NCBI GenBank assembly: GCA_002049455.2
Contig: KV918862.1
Location: forward strand, 124,001 to 188,000
Source: Porphyra umbilicalis
Lineage: Eukaryota > Rhodophyta > Bangiophyceae > Bangiales > Bangiaceae
Length of the DNA: 64,000 bases
Direction: 5' to 3'
Below, one piece after another: positions 10,253 to 22,119 of this stretch. The notes beneath the pieces were generated by a model. The model saw only the letters and a program-made list of their open reading frames with translations. It did no database searches and was not told the DNA's origin. The position numbers and the translations under genes were made by a program. Numbering within the stretch: position 1 is the first letter of the stretch; the number at the start of each line of letters is the position of its first letter.

Positions 10253-11985
10253 ATGCCTCTTCCGTCGCGCAGCCCCCCTCCCCCCGCCATTGCGGCGCTG
10301 CTCACGCTCCCCCCTTCCCCTCCAACGGGCGGCAGCAGCAGCAGCCGACCCGCCGCCGGCGGCCGCCGCCCGCGTATCACGCCCGTCGACGCCCCCCCCC
10401 CCCCCCCCCCACCCCGCCGGCCGGCGGCAGCGGCGCGGTGCCGACCCCCCCAGCCCCCCCTCCCCCCCTCCTACCCCGACCGCCCCAACCACCTGCTCCG
10501 TCTGCAACGGCCCGCCGCCGCGGTACACGTGCCCCCGCTGCCGCGCGCCCTACTGCTCGGCGGCCTGTTACGCCGCCCACGGCGGCGGCGCGTGTGCCGA
10601 CGGCTTGCGCGCGGAGCGCCTCCGCGGCGTGCGCGTGCCGCGCGCGCAAGCCGACGCGTTTGCCGCGCTCCTCGGCGACGCGGCGCGGGCGGCGGGCGGC
10701 GACGGTGACGGGTGGGGGGGGTGGGATGGGGATGGCGCCGGGGGGGGGGGCGGGGGGGGGGGGGCGACGACGACGAAGAGGCGGCGGTGACGGCCACCCT
10801 CGAGGCGCTGGTGGCAGACGTGGACGCGTGGGAGGGGCCCCTCGACGGGCTGCTGCGGCGGATGCCGGCGGGCCTCCAAGCGTCCTTTTGTGAAGAGGTG
10901 GCCGCCGCTGCCGCCGCCGCCGGCGATGGGGGGGGGGGGGGGGGGCGGCTGTGGACGCCCTGGTGGCTGCCCGCGCCGCCGCCACCGCCGCGGCAGCGGC
11001 GGCGACGGCAGCAGCCGCCGGCTGCGGACGAGCCGCCGGCGGACCGCACGCCCGTGTATGACGGTTCCGGGCGGCTCGTCAGCAATGGTAGTGGTACCAG
11101 CGGCGGCGACGCGCTGGCGGGCGGGGACGACGCGAGGGTTTGTGGCAATGGTGGCGCTGCTGCCGCCGATGCGGGCGGCAGCGGCAGCGGCGGCGGCAGC
11201 GGCAGCGGCAGCGGCGACGACGCAGACAGCATCAACGACGCTGACCTCTTTGGCGAGACCGACCTTGACGGTGGCGCCGACGGCGGCAGTGACGACGACG
11301 TCCTCGACGACGGCGACGACGTGGACGACCCCCCCCCCCCGCCTCCCCCCCCGCCCTCCCCACCCCCGCTGCCGTCGCGGCCATCCGCCTCCCGCCCGCG
11401 GCGCACGGGCGGGCGCCCCTCGCCGCGTCGGCCGCCCAAGCCGCCTACGCCTACGCGCTCGCCGTGCGCCTCGCCGCCGGGTCGTGGGCAGACGACCCGC
11501 CCGCCGCGGCGGCGGCGGTGCTCGGCGTCGCCACCGTCCTCTCCGCCGCCGCCGCGTATGGTGGGGTGGCCGCCGCCCTGACGGCGGCGGTCGACGCGGC
11601 GCCCGCCGCGGTCGCCGCCGCCACCGCCACCGCCACGTCCACCGCCACCGCCGACGGGCGGTGGGGCGAGGCGGGGGTGGGCGTCGACGGCGCGCTGCTC
11701 GCCGCCGCCGTCGTGGACGATGTGCTGGTGATCCTCACGGGGGGGGACGGGGATTGGCTGCCGCGGTCGCTCGCCGACCTGGCGGCGCTGCTGGCGGCGG
11801 CGGCGGCGGCGGCCAAGGCGGACGGCGACCGCCGGCGGGCGCGCGCCGTGCGGGCGGCGGGGAAAAAGGCCGAGTTTTTGGCCGCCTGGGCGGCGGGGGC
11901 CGACGCGGACGTGCGGGGGGGGATGGCCGAGGCGGTGGCAGAGGTGTCGGCGGCGCGCCTGCGCGGCGGGGGGGCCGACGGGTAG
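10253..11985 (+). CDS. HIT-type zinc-finger protein, ZNHIT2-like
   Basis: A zf-HIT domain lies at about 10494-10640: CSVCNGPPPRYTCPRCRAPY followed by CSAACYAAHGG and a final Cys, giving the eight Cys/His ligands of the family. The C-terminal third contains AAQAAYAYALAVRLAAGSWA, the tract typical of ZNHIT2, then a helical Ala-rich tail ending at the TAG at 11983. ZNHIT2 binds the R2TP/RUVBL1-2 chaperone and acts in assembly of the U5 snRNP. Between the two lie acidic and Ser/Gly-rich linkers. The frame changes three times, each inside a homopolymer: C run near 10391-10410, G runs near 10738-10763, C run near 11331-11349. The ATG chosen is the first before the zinc finger; the frame upstream of the finger has none. 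Alternative: another zf-HIT protein. Confidence 0.65.
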
Positions 11986-12208
11986 GGCTGCCGGCGGCAC
12001 GGAGAGCGGACGTCTCGGGCCAGGGGAGCAACGTACGCGGGGACGCTCGTCTTCATTTTGGCCTTCAAGCGTGTGTGGACAACCGACGAATGCAATGCAA
12101 CCGCCGAGCTCGCTGTCCCCGCCAGCGTCACGTTTCCGCTCCCCCGCCAGGGCCTCCCCCCCCTTCCTCCCCCCCATCCCCACCTCCATGCGGGCGACCG
12201 GCGGTCGC

Positions 12209-12346
12209 TCAGGTCGGCGGCCGCTCCGGCCGCGGCACGCCCACCCACGGGCGACCGCCCTCGTCGCCCGAGTCGGAGCTGCTCCCCGACCCACCGCTGC
12301 CCTCACGCCAGTGCCCGCCGCCGCCGCCGCCGCCGCCGCCGCTGCC

Positions 12347-12377
<31 letters not shown>

Positions 12378-14870
12378 GCACGCATCGACGGCCGCACAGA
12401 CCCGTAGCGCCGGAAGCGGGACGGCGCGGCGCCGGCGCGGCGCTGCCGCTTGGCGGCCGAGCCGCCCCCACCCCCCCCCGCCACCCACGCGCCCGCCGCC
12501 GCGCCCGCCGCGGCGGTGACGGGCGTCGGCGCCAGCAGCAGCGGGGGCGCCCCAAAACGGTCCTCGTCCCCCCACCGGCCCTCGACCATGGGCGTCGTCG
12601 GCGGGGAGGGTGGCGCCAGCTGCGCGGCGTACCCCCCCCTGCCCCCCCCCCTGACGTCGGCAGCGCCGACGCCCCCCCCGCCCTTGATGTGGGGGGCGCT
12701 GTGGATGCGGGAGAGGCCGTCGAGGCGGGTGCGCAGGTGCTCCTGTGGGAGGCTTCGGGGGGTGCCAGTCGCAGATGAGGCTGTGTCGGCAGCGTCACGG
12801 CCGGCGCCGCGGTGGAGGGGGAAGAGCAACAGGAGGAGGATCGTCGGAAGCAGCTCGAGCAGCAGGGTGGGCGTGGATGGGTGGGCGGCAATTGCCACAG
12901 AGAGGGGGATGAGCCCGAGGACCGCCTGGGTCCGGAAGGGTGAACAACAAGAGCGGGAGAACGTCCAGCAGGTGACAGGGGCAGCAACAAGACAAGCAAG
13001 GAGACAACGTCAGTTGGAGAACACAGGGTTAGAGATAGGCCCCGAGCAGCAACCACGGTCGTGCCCCAGCGCAGGCAGGCGACAGTTCAATTCCCACCAT
13101 CCGACACACCCGTACGACGACACGCCCACGCTGGGTAGCGCCGCCACCAGGCCCCGTGCCAGCTGTGCTTGCCCCCCCCCCCCGCGCACCCCACCCCCCG
13201 CAACAGCCTCTCCCCGGCACGTACCACGCCAAACAGCACCGCGCGGGCGGCGACGACCACCGACGCCACCCGCCACGCCCACCAGTGGAGCCGCACGGCC
13301 GTCACCCCCCCCCGCTCCTCCTCCTCGTCCGAATCCTCCCCGGGGCCGTCGTCGCCCCACACGACCGTCACGGCGCCGACGAGCGCAAAGGCCGAGCGGT
13401 GGCGGCCGGGGCTCCCCGTGCTGCTGCGGCGGCCTGCCGCCGCCGCGCCCGCCGCCTCCCCGTCACGGGGGGCGGCCGTCGGGGCACCCCCCCCCCCCCC
13501 CCTCCACCCATGACGGCGACAGCGCGGCGGTCGCCGCCGCCGCCGCCGCCCAGCCGACGGCGCACAGCCCCCCGTGCGCCGCCCGCAGGGCGACCGTCGA
13601 GGCGCCCGTCAGCAGCGCGGCGGCCGCCACGGCGGCCGCCCCCCCCGCCACAACGGCGGCGGCAGCGGCGGCGGCGGCGGCGGGCCGCGGCAGCGGCGGC
13701 GGCGGACACCGCTCCGTCCACGTGCTCGACCGGGGGAGGAGGGGAAAGGACGGGGACGCGCGCACGCCCCAACGGCGGGGGTCGTCGCCCGCGAGCGACG
13801 GGGAGCCGGCGGTGAAGAGCGGGGGGGACAAGGCGGGGATGAGGGTGGGGAGGAGGGCGGGCACGAGGGGGGGGAGCAGCAGCAGCGCGAGCGCGAGCAG
13901 CTGCAAGCTGGGGGGGACAAACTCGCTGGCAATGGCAAGCGACCTGCCGGGGGGGGGTGGCGGCGAGCGAGGCAGGGAAGCGCGGGGGCATACACAGTGG
14001 GCACGACACGTTGGGAGGAGCCCACGGCCGGCAGAGCCGATGGGGGCACCGCGGCTCGAGTCAGTCAACGGTGCATGTGCGCACGAGCCGGCTCGGCAGA
14101 CATTGCCCGCCCCACACTCCCCGCGCCCCGCGCGCGAGCTCGACGCGCCACGCAGAGGGAACCGCGTCACCCGCTCGGTCGTCTCGCTGCACCCCCCCCC
14201 CTGGACGTACGATGACTCGGAAAATAGAAAGGCGGCTCGCAGCCCAGCCCAAACCACGCTCACGCCACAGGCACCTGCACGGCGCCCGGCCGTGGCGACC
14301 GACACGCGCCGCGCACGAGCCGCCGAGCGACACCCAAAACACCAAAGCCGGAGTGTCAGCAGCCGTCACCGCCTCCCCCCGCCTCGTCCCGCCGCGCCCC
14401 ACCGCCGCGCGGGCAATGCCCTCCCAGTGACCCCTCACGCACCCCACCAGCGCCACCAGGCGCCCCCTCCCAGTGGCCACCGCCACCGTCGCCCCACCTC
14501 CCCCATCCTCAGCGGTGGCCACCAGCCGCCCCCCCCCCCCCCCCCGAACGTACCGAAAAACAGCCACAGCGCCACGGCTTCCTCCCCAGCCCCCCCCCCC
14601 CCCCGCCGACGCCCCTGTAAAAGGCCGCCCGCGCCGCCGCCGCCACCGCCGCCCCCGCATAGGCGGCGCCGAGGCCAATGCCGAGCGGCGGGGCGGCGGC
14701 GCCCCAGGCGGCGACGAGGCCACTCGCCGGCCCGTCCGCCGCCGCCGCCGCCGCGTCGGCCGCCGACGGCGTCGGGTCGGGGGAGGGGAGGGCGCCGCCC
14801 GAGGAGCCCCACCCGCGGAGGCCCCCGAGGCCGTCGGCGAGGCGGGTGGGGGGGGGGGGGTCATGGCGCC
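12209..14870 (-). CDS. Multi-exon polytopic membrane protein, possibly TOM1/THH1 family
   Basis: Several minus-strand segments read as membrane protein. In transcription order: a Gly/Ala segment (PLGIGLGAAYAGAAVAAAAR) near 14690-14620 running to a GTACGT donor near 14553; an acceptor near 13955 leading into LQLLALALLLLPPLVPALLP and an Ala-rich helix; VRLHWWAWRVASVVVAARAV near 13300; and HPSTPTLLLELLPTILLLLL near 12880, followed by a long Gly-rich cytoplasmic-type tail to a stop at 12209. The last segment resembles the final helix of TOM1/THH1/GPR137-type proteins (HP, then LVE-I/L-LP). The family link rests on a short match and could be wrong. The 5' end and exact exon borders cannot be fixed because G/C runs disturb the frame. 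Confidence 0.4.
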
Positions 14871-15764
14871 CGCGCGCAACGGCGGCGGCAGCGGCGCGGC
14901 GGCGCCGAGGGCGGAGGGGGGAGGGGGGGGGCGACGGCGACGGCGGTGCCGGCAGCGGCGGCCGGGGCGGCGGCGGCAGCGGCGGCGGCGGCGGCGGCGG
15001 CGGCGGTGGAGCCGCCCGCGCAGACGCTGGCAGTGACGCGACGGGGCGTGGCGGGGGGGGCACGGGCTGTCGTGCGGCGCGCGCGTGCCGCCACGCTGCC
15101 GCCGCGACGCGGTCTGTCGGCGGCACGCGGGCGGCCGCCGCCGCTGGTGGCGCCGCCGGCGGCGGTGGCAGCGGCACGGCCGCCGCCGCTGTCGCGCCCG
15201 CGGGCCCCGACGCGGGCAGGCGGGCGGCCGCCCGCCGGCCGGCGACTGGCACCGTGCCGGCCGATCGGATCTCGGGGGTCCGCCGCAGGTGACGCCGCTT
15301 CCGGTCGAGACACGTCAATAAGTGGCCCCTCTGTAAATCGTCGCCGACCGAGCCGACACGGCCGCCACGGTCACCTAAGGGTGGAGAATGCAATGGTGGC
15401 GGCGCCAATGGTCGTGTCGGCCTCGCGGCGCAGGCGGAATTGACTGGGCGGTGCCAGCTCGGCGCAGCTCGAGCAGCTCGCGGCGGCGCGGGCCGGGCGG
15501 CGGGCGGCCAACCCACGTGGCTCCCTCCCGCCCCCGCGCCCGGCACGGCCACCGCCGCGCGTCGCGTGTTGCATCATCCCTGCCGCGCTCGGTCGTTAGC
15601 CGCGGCATCGGCCGCGCCTCCCCCCCGCCCCGTGTGTGTCGGCGGCGTGGGCGTCGCGGGATTTGGCCGCCACTGCCGCCGCGGCCTTGACCCCTCCCCC
15701 CCTCCCACCCCCTCTCCTTTCTCCCCCCCCTCCCCTTCCCTCCCCGTCCTCCCATCTACAGCCG

Positions 15765-15780
15765 ATGGCGAGCCGTCGGC

Positions 15781-15819
<39 letters not shown>

Positions 15820-17428
15820 TGCCGCTGCCGCTGCCGCTGCCCGCCCGCCGCGCTGCCGCGGCGGCGCCCGCCGGTCCGCCCCGCGCGCGGACGGGTCGCG
15901 GGGGCGGCCCCCCGCCGTCGGGCGCCGCCCCGGCGCCCATCCACCCATGGGCGGGCGACCGGCGGTGGCACCCCGGCGGGGGCGCCGCTGCCGCAACGGC
16001 GTTTGTCGCTGCCTGCACCCCCGCCGTGGGGCGGGGGGTGCCCGCCGCTCGCGTGCCGCCCCCCGCCGCGGCGGCCGTCGCGTCGTTGGCGCCCCGCGGC
16101 GGCGGCGGCGGCGGCCGCCGCCAGCGGCCGCGACAGACGGATGTCGGCGCGGCGGGTGGCACGCGGTGGCTCCCCGCCCGGCCGGCGGTCCGCGCCGGCG
16201 GGGCCGCTGCCGGCTGGCCGCGCCGCCGGCAGCGGCACGCGGGCGGCGCGCGCGTCCCCCCCCCCGCCCCCGCCCGGCGTGGTGGCCCCCCGCCACCCGC
16301 GCGAGCGCGTCGGGGGCCCCCCCCGCGGGGGCGGCGGCGGCGGCGGCGGCGACGCCCGCGCCGACCCCCCCCCCAACCACCCTCCGCCGCCGCACCGCCG
16401 CCTTGGCCGTCGCCACCGTCCTCGCGTCGGCCGTCAACCGCATCGTGTACCGCTTGCAGCTGGTGCCGATGCGCGGCTACACCTTCTTCGTCGCCCAAGC
16501 GTGCGCGCTCGCGTACGTGGGGGTGTACTTTGGGGTGCTGGCCGCGCGGCGGCGGCGGGGCATTGTGTCCCGCGCCGCCGTGGCGGATGCGCGGCGCCAA
16601 CACGGGCGCACCTTTGCGGTCATTGGGGCGCTCGAGGCGACCGCCTTTGCGATACAGCTGTACGCGGCGGGGCGGCTGCCGGGGTCGCTGATTAGCGTGT
16701 TGAATCAGGCGATTTTGCCGTTTAGTATGGTCGCCTCGGCGGTGCTCCTCGGCAAGCGGTATACGGCGGCGCAGGTGGGGGGCGCGGCCATTGTCGTGGC
16801 GGGCGTGCTCCTGTGCACCGCCCCGTCGGCGGTCGGCCTCGGCGCCGTGTCGGCGTCGACCAAGGGGGCGGTGGCCGCCGCCGCGGCGTCGGCGGCGGCG
16901 GCGGGCGCGGGCGCCGAACCCGCGGCCGCCGTGGCCGTCCACGCGGCCCTCTTTGGGTCGACCATGGCCCTCATTGGCGTGGTCGTCGTCTTGAAGGAGC
17001 GGCTGCTCAAGGCCGGCCTCGACGTCTTTATCGTCAACTCGTACGGCTCGGCGGCGCAGTGCGTGGCGACGGCCGCGCTGCTGCCCCTGTCGGTGCGGCT
17101 CGCCGCGGGGGGGGCCCCCGTGGGCGCCTATGTGCGCGCGGGGGCGGCGGCGCTGACGGGCGCGACGAGCCCGTACATGCCGTGGCTGACGCTCGGCTAC
17201 ATTGGGGCCAACTTGGCGTTTAACATTGCGGCGCTCAACTTGGTGCGCTGCTCCTCGGCGGTCGTGGCGCTGTTGGCGAGCCTCTTTACGGTGCCGCTGA
17301 CGAGCTTGGTGTTTTGCCTGCCGCTGCCGCTGCTCGTCGCCACGCCTTTTTCGTGGTGGTTTGTCGGCGGCCTCGCCATCATCGCGGCGGGGGTGTTGAT
17401 GTACAACCGGGGGGCGGCGGACCAGTGA
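15765..17428 (+). CDS. CRT-like (chloroquine-resistance-transporter-like) plastid membrane transporter
   Basis: The C-terminal 340 residues form about ten hydrophobic helices of the drug/metabolite transporter fold. Landmarks are NRIVYRLQLVPMRGYTFFVA, LPGSLISVLNQAILPFSMVA, LLGKRYTAAQVGGAAIVVAG, LDVFIVNSYGSAAQCVATA, and a final FNIAALNLVRCSSAVVALLA. This matches plant CLT proteins, plastid-envelope carriers of glutathione and gamma-glutamylcysteine related to Plasmodium CRT. The N-terminus from the ATG at 15765 (MASRRLLPPP) is Pro/Ala/Arg-rich and suits a transit peptide, but it is in a different frame from the transporter body. The change must fall in the C/G runs between about 16256 and 16370. 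The body is otherwise uninterrupted to the TGA. The substrate cannot be read from the sequence. Confidence 0.8.
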
Positions 17429-18099
17429 GGGGGGGGTAGCCGCGACGAGCACAGATGGCACGCCGTCGTGCTGGGTGGAGCTGGGATGGAGATGGGGAGG
17501 GGAAGCGAGGGGTGCGTCCGTCGACGAGTGCGAAGCCGTTTTTTTGGGGGGTTGCCTCACTGGGGGTGGTTTGACACAGGCTGGCGGCCGGGCGGCCTGT
17601 CGAGGGCTGTGACGCGCCGGCAAGACGACCAAGACAGGGTAGGCCGATCGGTGTGGCGCGCCGCTGGTAGTGGGACCACGTCTTAGTGAGCCGGCTCGAC
17701 GTGTACGGGCGAGAAAGGGTGCGCTCTCGGCTCGGTGCGAGTTCATTTCGTGTTGGGGAACCGTTCCTCGTCGTGAGCTGACACCTCGAGTGGTAGCCCG
17801 TAGCGAGCTGACCCACTGATTGTTGCACACTGCCGGCTCGACGCCACCTGCCCACCCTTTGTCGTATCCGCAACAATTTGTTTTGTTCGTCACCCCCTGC
17901 CGGCCCGATTAGGCAGGTGGCGACCGCCGCGACACGTCACTGCAACGGGCAGCCGGCATTGCTCAGCAGGCGGTGGCGAGGCACACAACCCGTCCGCGCC
18001 CCCCCCACCAAGAAATCGCCCAATTGCCAGTCTCCACACGCAACAGAACGAGAAAAAAAAAAAAGCAGACCCCATCCGCGTCCCCCGCGCGCGCGCCCG
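17429..18099. other. Convergent 3' intergenic region
   Basis: It lies between the stop codons of the CRT-like gene (+) and the RS-rich gene (-), so it should hold both 3' UTRs. A 12-A run at about 18052-18063 and a T7 run at 17540 are the only notable simple sequences. No gene is seen. Confidence 0.4.
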
Positions 18100-21000
18100 T
18101 CAACGGCTGCGCTGGACGTTTGGCGGCGGCGGCCGCCGCGGCGGCACGAGCAGCGGCGCCGACCCCCCCGCCCCCGCCTCCCCCCGGTGTGCGCGCAGCA
18201 GCGCGGCGAGCGTCGAGCGGAGGCTCGTCGCCTCTGCCACGAGCCCCCGCACCTCGACCGCCGCCGCCGAGCTGCCCGAGGCGGCGGCGGCGGCCGCCGC
18301 CGCCGCCGCCACCGGCACCGCCCCGCGGCCGTCGCCACCGCCGGCGGGCGCCTGCCGCAGCAGCCGCTCGCACAGCTCGTCATACTCGAGCGCCATGTAC
18401 TCGAGTTGTTTGCTGAGGCTCGTGCACCGCTCGCAGGGGGCGGGGGGGGGGTGGCTCCCGCCGCCACCGCCGCCGCCAGTCGGGGCCGCTGAATGCGCAC
18501 ACCCGGCGGCGGCAGCGGCGGCGGCGGCGGCGGGGGGGAGTGGCCACCCCGACGGCCGCGGCGGCGGCCACGGTCGGCCGGCGACGGGCTGCGGCTGCTC
18601 CCATAGACGTCGCGCACGCGCTCGACGGGGGGTGAGGGCGGGGGCGACGGCGGGGCGGGCCCACCGCCGCGGCGCTGCCGCCCGCCGCGCCGCCCGCTGT
18701 CGCCGTCGCTGTCGCTGTCCGTGTCAACGACGCGGGCGCCAAAGTCGTCGGTCGCCGACGTGCCGCCGCTGCGGCGACGGCGGCGGCTGCTGCTGCTGCC
18801 GCCGCCCCCGACGGCGGGCGTCCGCCGCCGCCGTGGCGGCGGCGACGCTGTCGCCGACGTTGACGATGACGACGAGAGGGGCGTCCGCCGCGGCGTCCGC
18901 CCCCGGGGGGGGCTCACGTCAAATTCCGTGTCGGCCACCGCGCTCACGTCGTCGTCGAGCGCGTCGTCGGTGGAGCCGCGGCGCGCCACGTGCGCCTCAC
19001 CGGGGACGGGGACGCCACGGCCGCGGGGGCGGCCACGACCGCTGCCGGCAGCGGGGCGGGCGGGGCTCGAACTTGGCGTGCGGTCACGGCGGGGGCTGCG
19101 GCTACGGCTGCGGCTGGCGCTGCGGCCGCGACTCCGACTCCGACTCCGACTCTGGCTGCGGCTGCGACTCCGGCTGGTGCTTCGCCCCTGCCTCTGTCCC
19201 CTCTCGCCAACGCCGTCGACCGTCACGAGCGGCTCGCCGTCCTCGTCTTGCCAACCGTGGCGCCCCCCTCCATCATGGTCCTCGTCCAGCAGCACCTCGT
19301 CCAGCAGCACCTCGTCGTCCACATTTAGGTCATCTGCAACGACCACGTCGTCGTCCTCGAGCAGCTCCGACTCGGACGATGAGCCGCCGCGGCGTCGCCG
19401 ACGTCGTCCGCCGCCGCTGTGGCGGTCGCGGGGCCGGCGCGCCGGGGAGATGATCACCGTTGACGTGTCCGACGAGTCGGCATCCTTGTCCTCCCCCTCC
19501 TCCCTGCCATCGTCGTCCTCTGCCTCGACTTCACTGTCGCTGGCCGCCTCGTCGTCGGTGCTGAGTTTGGTGGCCGCCTCCTCTGCCGCGTCCTCTGTGT
19601 CGAGGACGGCGTCGACGGCCGACATGATCGCGCGCGTAACGCCATCGAGGGGCGGGGGAGGGCCCTCTCGGATGTAGGCCGAGTAGGCCGTCTCCCGCCG
19701 AACGCTGTACGTGGAAGAGCCCGACGCATCCGATATTGCGCCGTCATCGCCGGCATTGGCTGCAGAGACCGCATCAGCAACGGGAGTTGCTGCTGCCGGC
19801 GGCGGCAGAGCCCCGTCGTCGTCTGACGCTGCGTCCGTGGCCGACGTGGCCACCGCACCGCCCGACCGGGGGGTGAAGAGCGAGACACCGCTCGTCGCGG
19901 TCGGCGACAGTGCCGCTGCGCCAGCCGTCGCCGCCGTCGCCGCCGTTGCCGCCGCCGCCGCCGTCGCCGACGCTGGCAACGGCGACGCCAGCGGCGACGG
20001 TGGCGCCGGTGGCGCCGGTGCGCCCGCCGCCGTCGGCGACCGCGGCGAGTGGTGCACCGCCGCCGTCAGCATGGACGTGGTCAGCGGCGACGGCGGCGCC
20101 GGCAGTGGCGGCGCCGCCGGCGACGGCGTGCCGTCCGTCACCGCCGCGGGCGACAGCCCTGGCGGCAGCGGCAGCAGCGCCGACGACAGGGGCGCGGCCG
20201 GGGTGCCGCCGCCCCCACTCCCGCGGGACAACAACACGCCGTCCGCGTCGCTGACAAATGGGGGTGGCCGCAGCGGGTCCGCACTCTGCCCGCCGGCGGG
20301 TGTGCCCGCACTCACCGCCGCTCCCGCCGGCGTGTGCGGCGACGTCGCGTCGGGCGGGGCCGCCGACGCTGCCTGGACGGCAGAGGGCACCCCCCCCCCC
20401 CCCCCCCAGCGGCCACCCCCCCCCCCCTCCGCGGCCGCGTCGTCGGCCGCGTCGCTGACAGAGGACCCCCCCCCCCCCACGCCGACGTCCCCCCCCCAAA
20501 TCCGTCGAGCGTATCCATCGCCGCCGCGTGCTCCTCCGCCGCCGCCGCGCGGGCGGCGGCCAGCCGCCCGCGGACGACCGCGGCAACGGCGCCGGCTTCG
20601 GCGCCACCCGCCACCCACACCTCCTCGTCGAGGTCGTCGTCTGAGCCAAACACGTCGGCGCCGCCGCCGCCACCGCCGTCGGCGATCAGACCGCGGCCGC
20701 CGCCGCCGCTGGAACTGCCCTTTCCGCTGCGCCGTCGCCGCGCGCCGCCGCCGCTGCCGCCGCCGGCGCCACCGCCGCCGCCGCCGCCGCCGCCGTCAAT
20801 GCTCGCTGCGGACGGGTGGCGGTCCCCGCCCTTGGCGCCGCCGTCGGCGCCCCCCTTGGGCCGCCCCTTGCCGCGCTTCCCCTTGCCGAGGGTGAATGTC
20901 GCCGCGCGCGGCAGCCGCCCCGCCGCGCGCGCGGCGGCGGTCGTGGCCGACGCCAAAAAGGACGGCGCGCGCCGGAGCGGCGGCGCCCGCCGCCGCGTGG

Positions 21001-21115
21001 ACGACGTGCCGGCCGCACCGCCGCCGCCGCTGCTGCTGCCGCCGCCGCCGCCGCCGCTGCCACCACCACCGCCGGGCGGGGGTGCAGCGCCGCCGTCAAT
21101 GGGCGTCGGTGCCAT
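18100..21115 (-). CDS. RS-rich, acidic nuclear protein (function unknown)
   Basis: The ATG at 21115 opens MAPTPIDGGAAPP, then Gly-rich and basic stretches (TFTLGKGKRGKGRPKGG), an Ala-rich helical patch and a long Ser/Pro/Ala region. The middle is strongly acidic (DDDGREEGEDKDADSSDTST; a DEVLL unit repeated in tandem). It is followed by an RS domain (SRSRSRSQSRSRSRSRGRSA, then SRSRSRSPRRD) and more Ser/Arg blocks. The C-terminus is a short coil with KQLEYMALEYDELCERLLRQ. RS domains mark splicing factors and their partners, so a nuclear role in RNA processing is likely, but no RRM, zinc finger or other fold is seen. The frame changes at the G7 near 20500 and the G10 near 18441-18450. No intron is needed. 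Confidence 0.55.
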
Positions 21116-22119
21116 GCGGGGAAGGGGGAGGGCGTGGGGGGGACGAGGGGGCGGGGTGCGCTCCCCGTGCAGACGCGCGCGCGGTGCGCGCGCCGGTGCG
21201 GCGCGACGCGGCGGCCGGCAGGCCGCCGGGAGGCGCGGTGCCCTCCCCCCGCCCTCCCGCGGCGGCCGCCGCCGTCGCCCGCCCCGGCAGCGGACGCGCG
21301 GACGGGCGCGGGCGCCCGCGTGGTGCGGGCCGCGTGGCGCCGTGAGAAACGAAAAAAAAAAAACCAAGGGCGGCACCAGAGGGAATCCAGGGGGACGGGC
21401 GACCACCCAAGAGGCAACAGGAGCAAAAGGTAGGGGCAGAAAAAACGGGGGGCGAGCGGCCCACCCAGCAAGTATACAATCCGCCCCGCGTCCACCCACG
21501 GGGGTCGCGGGCGGCCAAAGCCCAAACGAAAAATAAACAGGAGGGAGCACGACGCGGCGCACGCGCGGGACGGGGTGCGGCGCTGACAAACGCGGGCGAC
21601 GCGTCTCATCTGCCGCTGCGGGAGCAGCGCCAGCCGCGTCAACCCAGCTGGGGTCCAGCCGGCGGCCGCGCGGCGCGGGTTGCTGGCGGCGAAGGGCTCG
21701 CCCCCCCACCCCACCGCCCCGTGCCGCCCGTGCGTTGGCACCACCGCCACCAGCACGACCGCTGTGCCAGGGGCGACGCGTGTCCGAGTGCGGGCGGGGT
21801 GTGCCACGCAGGGGAACCCCTCCGCGACGACACAGGGTCGCGGGCGCCGTTTGCTGTCAGGTCGGCACGCCCCGCCACCCAGACCGGGGGGGCGCTTGTT
21901 AAGTAGTGCTATTGCGTTTCTTGTGGGGGGCCACTCTGACAGGCAACCCTAAACTGAGCGCTAACGAGCTGCGAAAGGCTCCACCACGCATCACGCCCCC
22001 GGTCGGTACGCGCATGGCCGACAACACCGACCAGACAAGAAACACGCTCCCGAGGCGCCCATGGCACGCCGTTAACTTCTCCTAGAGTCGTTGCTCCCTC
22101 TCCTTCACCCCCCCCCCCC
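21116..22119. other. Upstream region of the RS-rich gene, downstream of the NUMOD3 gene
   Basis: It contains GC-rich sequence near the start codon, an A13 run near 21353 and mixed sequence toward 22119. It should hold the promoter and 5' UTR of the RS-rich gene. No TATA box or conserved motif can be named, and no additional gene is supported. Confidence 0.35.

Noticed and set aside
12450-15443. Plus-strand 997-codon Pro/Arg-rich frame
   Set aside because: Shadow of the minus-strand membrane-protein gene; the antisense reading has hydrophobic helices and splice sites.
15596-17893. Minus-strand 765-codon Arg/Gly-rich frame
   Set aside because: Antisense shadow of the CRT-like transporter, whose frame has clear homology.
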